Part shown: piece after piece, positions 60,563 through 64,000 of the stretch | Layout: every line of letters starts with the position of its first letter | How positions within the stretch are numbered: the stretch's first letter is position 1 | Assembly: GCA_030347455.1 (NCBI GenBank) | Contig: JAQOSZ010000298.1 | Location: 248,001 to 312,000, forward strand | Reading direction: 5' to 3' | DNA from: Kentomonas sorsogonicus | Lineage: Eukaryota > Euglenozoa > Kinetoplastea > Trypanosomatida > Trypanosomatidae | Length of the DNA: 64,000 nucleotides | Notes under the pieces: generated by a model | The model's input: only the letters and a program-made list of their open reading frames with translations | What the model was told of the DNA's origin: nothing | Database searches by the model: none | Made by a program: the position numbers and the translations under genes

Positions 60563-61755
60563 CTACGTTGTCATCTGATACGGTTGTCTTCTTCAGGCGC
60601 GTGTTGACACAGCCTCAACTGACAGAGGCGCTGTGTGTAAGTGGCTTAATACAGTATAACGTCTTCTAAGCACATACGAACCTTTTGTAGCCTTGATTAA
60701 CTTGCTTAGCTTGGCGCTGCTTTGAAAAAAAAAGAAGTACCGAGGATGACAACTAGATGATAAACTACTACACACATCAGAACTGATTGACAAACGTAGA
60801 ATCAGCGGAAAGCACCAGGAGACGATTGCTATCGCTATGTCAATCGGGTCGTCGTGTCGTTGTTGCTTTCACTTTGGCATCTGACAAACACTTCTGTTGA
60901 GGAAAAGAAAGCAAAGTATTATCCTCAAAGTTCTTTTCTAACTGTTTTTTTGCTTTCCGTTCCCCTATATAATTTATATCTGTTACTACGCAGAAGCACG
61001 TTCATCAAAACAAGCTAAGATTTATAAAAAGTGGTAGATATAAATAACAATGACTATAGGAAAGAAAAAAGAAACTTGTGCGTCTCAAAAGTGTATGGCC
61101 TGAGGGGTATACCTTCACACGCAGCTTCGCACAGCATCGTCACTGTATTGCACACATCTAAAGCAATTATTATTGTTTATTAAGTATTATATATGCAATG
61201 ATTGATGAGAAGAGGTCAGGAAATTACGCTCTCTCTCTACTATATATATGTATCTCTCGTGCTGCTCGGCTTTCAGTGTGAGAAGCAGCTTAATAATATG
61301 TTTCACAGACCATCTCCCTCATTCACTCACATTTTTTTTCTTATTACCTCCCGTTTCACGCATCTGTGACGCTCACCACTCTCACTCTTGCGACACACAA
61401 TACAATCTCCATCGTGTGTGTGTGTGCACGTTTCTAGGATAATAACACGCTAAGATTATCATTACGCAATTACTGTACACATTCATATTTTAAAGCTTTT
61501 CTTATCATTGAACCGTATTTTAAAAGAAAAGATAAGAAGCTCGAAAGTAAAAAGGAAAAAGAAAAAGAAAAACAGACAAGAGAAAATAGGTACGCAAACA
61601 AGCCACTTTTCATTGCTGACGAGGAGAGTATCTAGAGGAAGAGATTACGTGGGAGCATAGTCGGGTGGGAGAAGAGCAATCTGCATAGAACTTAACTCTT
61701 CCCAATCTTTTTTTTTTGTACCGTATTGAGTTCTTTTCTTGCTGAAGCATACATT

Positions 61756-61757
<2 letters not shown>

Positions 61758-61796
<39 letters not shown>

Positions 61797-61840
61797 ATAT
61801 CTATCTATCTATATATCTTTCTATATATCTATCTATCTCT
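61758..61840. repeat. CT tract merging into TATC tetranucleotide array
   Basis: 33 bases of CT followed by TATC and TATA units for about 50 bases. Confidence 0.85.
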
Positions 61841-61940
61841 GTGCCCTCTGGAGATCGAAGCACCTGCTGTATCACAATTATTCGCCATATCGTATTTCGT
61901 TTATCCTCCTTTCTCTACGCTGCTGCTCTCACACGCTTCA

Positions 61941-61998
61941 ATTACTTCAGTCTTACTTGCATTATTCTACTCCTCTTTTCCCCTGAATTACCGAACAG
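61941..61998 (+). promoter_or_regulatory. Candidate trans-splice acceptor region of the RRM gene
   Basis: Two possible acceptors: an AG at 61949-61950 after ATTACTTC, and an AG at 61997-61998 after the tract TCCTCTTTTCCCC. Both lie within 70 bases of the ATG. Confidence 0.4.
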
Positions 61999-62019
61999 TG
62001 CAACAAGGTTGCCACCATC

Positions 62020-62835
62020 ATGTCGACCAGCCGCACCACGCCCGCCACGTCGTCATCCGAGGATGTGACTGCGCCGGTGCAGGAATACAAGCCCTCGCTG
62101 ACAGTTGATGTAGACGCCGTTCCGCATGAAGAGCCGTCAGCCCTGTCGGTGACTCCCAAGGTCTCCAGCACGCCACATGTGTCGACCAATATCTTTGTCG
62201 CTGGTATACCGCCCACGTGGACTGACGAAACGCTTAGAGAGAAGTACAGTGTCTACGGCGAGGTGGTGTCAACACGGGTGGTGAAGAACAGGCACTTTGG
62301 CTTTGTCATGTTCCGCAGACCCGAGTGCGCGCACGCGGCGATTAATGCGACGCACCTCACGCGCCCAGTTCCTGGTGGGTCGACCCTTTTGCACGTCTCC
62401 ATCGCCATGCACGACGAGGGTGTCGATGATGAGCCCAACGAGAGAATATTCGTGCGTGGCCTACCGCAGTGGACCACCAAGGAGCACTTGAACAAGTGCT
62501 TCTCTCAATTTGGCGTCATTCAGGAGTCGGCGGTGTTAATGAATCAGATGGGCCAGTGCAAGGGGTCCGGGTTTGTGCAGTTCTCGAAGCTGGAAGAGGC
62601 GATGTCGGTAATCAACCACGACAAGCCGCTCTTCATAGAAGGGTCGAGTGACAAGCTGGAGGTGAAGTACTCGGAATCGGCAGAGGTGCGGCAACAGCGG
62701 CAGGAAAGAAATCGCAATCGTCAAAAGAATTGGACGACGTCCCCCAAGTACGGTGGTGGGGGTTACACGCACGCCCAAGTATTTCAACAGAATCCACCGT
62801 CGCCACAGCCGCCGCTCTCAGCACATGCGACGAAT

Positions 62836-62869
<34 letters not shown>

Positions 62870-63576
62870 GAGGCGGCTCCAGAAAATCGCCTGTGTATCG
62901 CCCTCCGTCCTCTCTCTCGACGCCTCAGCCACAACAAACACTCCAGCAGCAGCCTATGGGTTTCCCGCCGTACGCAGTGAGTCCGCAACCACTGTTCACT
63001 GGCGCTGTGGGTCAAGGCAATGGGACACCCCACGCCGCGACGACGGGTGACGCAACTCCTTTTGGTACGATGCCACCCAACAGCATGCCGTTTACCTATT
63101 ATCCCCAGCCACAGATGCTTCCCAGTCACTGCTCCCCTGGTGGGTCTGCCGCTTACCCAGTGATTTCATACCCGCTCACGTACGGCAGTGGTGGAAGTGT
63201 CAGCGCAGGCGGCGGCGGCGGTGGCGGCGCCAGCTCTCCTCAGGGTCAGGGTCCCATGCAAATCATCTACCCGCCAACCAGCAATAGGGGCGGCACAGCC
63301 CCGTTGTTTAGCGAGACCCGCGTCATCGTCGTTAGTAAACCGCCACTGCCGCAGAAGGGCGACTTGCACCTTTCCGGCGGTCCTCTCACAGCTGAGATCG
63401 CGCGTGCGCTGGTGGAGTCCTTCGGAGCTGTAGACGAGATACGTGTCCTCGAATCTGGCGCCGCGGGAGTCGCCGTTCGTATGCAGGACCCGACGACACA
63501 CTTTGGCATTGCGCAGCAGCTGTGCGGAACGCGCTTCTCCACTGGCGAAGTGCTCTCGGCAGGGCTATACGCCTAG
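62020..63576 (+). CDS. RRM RNA-binding protein with polyglutamine tract
   Basis: 518 residues. RRM1 at about 56-130 (NIFVAGIPPTWTDETLREKY, RNP1 HFGFVMF) and RRM2 at about 141-220 (RIFVRGLPQWTTKEHLNKCF, RNP1 GSGFVQF) are typical. About 225-430 is a disordered Pro/Gln/Gly/Ser-rich region with ten consecutive Gln at 274-283 and a Gly stretch. A last alpha/beta segment at about 430-515 (TRVIVVSKPPLPQKGDLHLS) may be a third, degenerate RRM without aromatic RNP residues. This plan fits the many trypanosomatid RRM proteins that regulate mRNA decay and translation. I cannot name the orthologue. It lies next to CNOT9. Intact frame. Confidence 0.85.
62839..62868. repeat. (CAG)10 polyglutamine-coding repeat
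   Basis: Ten perfect CAG codons inside the RRM protein gene; likely length-polymorphic. Confidence 0.95.
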
Positions 63577-64000
63577 CGTCTTACCGCTAAAAAAAAAAAA
63601 AAAAACTCTTCTCGCTCGCGCGCTCGCCCTTTCTCACTCTGTCTTTCAGGGCAACTTCAATTTCATTGTATATTATATTTTATGACTAACGTATACATAT
63701 TTATTATTATAATTATTATTATGTGCCTCTATTTCTCTTTCTTGCTATCTTCTTCTCATCTTTTTTTCCCCTTTTAAAACTCGTCAGGCATATTGTTTCC
63801 AGTTCTCACCCGAAAACAAAATCAATAATGCACCCTACGATGAGTCTAAACAATTCTCAGCTGCAGCAACAATTACGGAACTAATCAGCGATTTAGGTCA
63901 ACAATAATGAGTGAGTTGAAAAGTGCGGAGTAGGCTTTCAGCATCGCGGATCCTTGACGACATGACAAGAGATCGGCTTTGTTGCCAGTCCAAAGGGAGT
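63577..64000 (+). other. 3' flank of the RRM gene to the window edge
   Basis: No gene seen. An A-run at about 63589-63605, T/C tracts at 63720-63775 and an ATT array at about 63700-63722. Any following gene lies beyond the window. Confidence 0.55.

Larger units (their letters stand above)
60563..62019 (+). other. Long intergenic spacer
   Basis: About 1.46 kb without a gene seen. AT-rich; contains A-rich sequence near 61550-61580, a CT tract at 61758-61790 that changes into TATC/TATA tetranucleotides to about 61840, and pyrimidine-rich sequence to 61985. Confidence 0.5.

Noticed and set aside
1-64000. Transposons, virus-like elements, CRISPR arrays, tRNA or rRNA genes
   Set aside because: No reverse transcriptase, integrase, transposase or capsid-type sequence, no terminal repeats, no spaced direct repeats and no tRNA or rRNA signature was seen on either strand by eye.

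Overview
The window reads as a stretch of kinetoplastid, almost certainly trypanosomatid, nuclear DNA. All recognisable genes lie on the + strand, none shows a cis-intron, and they are separated by 0.5-1.5 kb AT-rich spacers full of pyrimidine tracts, CT/GT/AT microsatellites and C-runs followed by A-runs. This is the layout of a polycistronic transcription unit whose mRNAs are resolved by spliced-leader trans-splicing and coupled polyadenylation. Reading frames are clearly GC-richer than the spacers, which produces long meaningless antisense frames. A quinonoid dihydropteridine reductase gene argues against Trypanosoma brucei, which lacks it, but the genus cannot be fixed from sequence alone.

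Layout, left to right: an intraflagellar-transport dynein-2 heavy chain that runs off the left edge; a ZCCHC10-like zinc knuckle protein; a FAM20-like secretory-pathway kinase; a PP6-type phosphatase; a POLD3-like protein with a C-terminal PIP box (frame broken twice); a 202-residue orphan; a LAMTOR4-like roadblock protein; an FHA plus tandem-BRCT protein (frame broken once); a WAPL-like helical protein; a kinesin-3-type motor fused to a degenerate inositol-5-phosphatase-like region (frame broken once); a DCN1-like neddylation factor; a tail-anchored ankyrin protein with three Cys-Pro-Phe motifs; GAR1; an atypical DHHC protein; alpha-COP (frame broken once); a small membrane protein; dihydropteridine reductase; proteasome beta-7; a TOR kinase whose last third changes frame about five times; SSNA1/DIP13; CNOT9/CAF40 with a polyglutamine N-terminus; and an RRM protein with a polyglutamine tract.

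The genes do not form a pathway operon, as expected for this lineage. Thematic links do exist: cilium and cytoskeleton (dynein-2, kinesin, SSNA1), chromosome maintenance (POLD3-like, FHA-BRCT, WAPL-like), mRNA control (CNOT9 beside the RRM protein) and growth signalling (TOR, LAMTOR4-like). The most notable biology is the kinesin joined to what looks like a catalytically dead 5-phosphatase module, the shortened DHHC cysteine-rich domain, and the ankyrin protein with heme-regulatory-like motifs and a membrane tail. About ten frame changes in five genes, two of them normally essential, look more like indel errors in the assembled sequence than true gene decay, although the 12.3 kb dynein frame is untouched. 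No virus-like element, transposon, CRISPR array, rRNA or tRNA was recognised.
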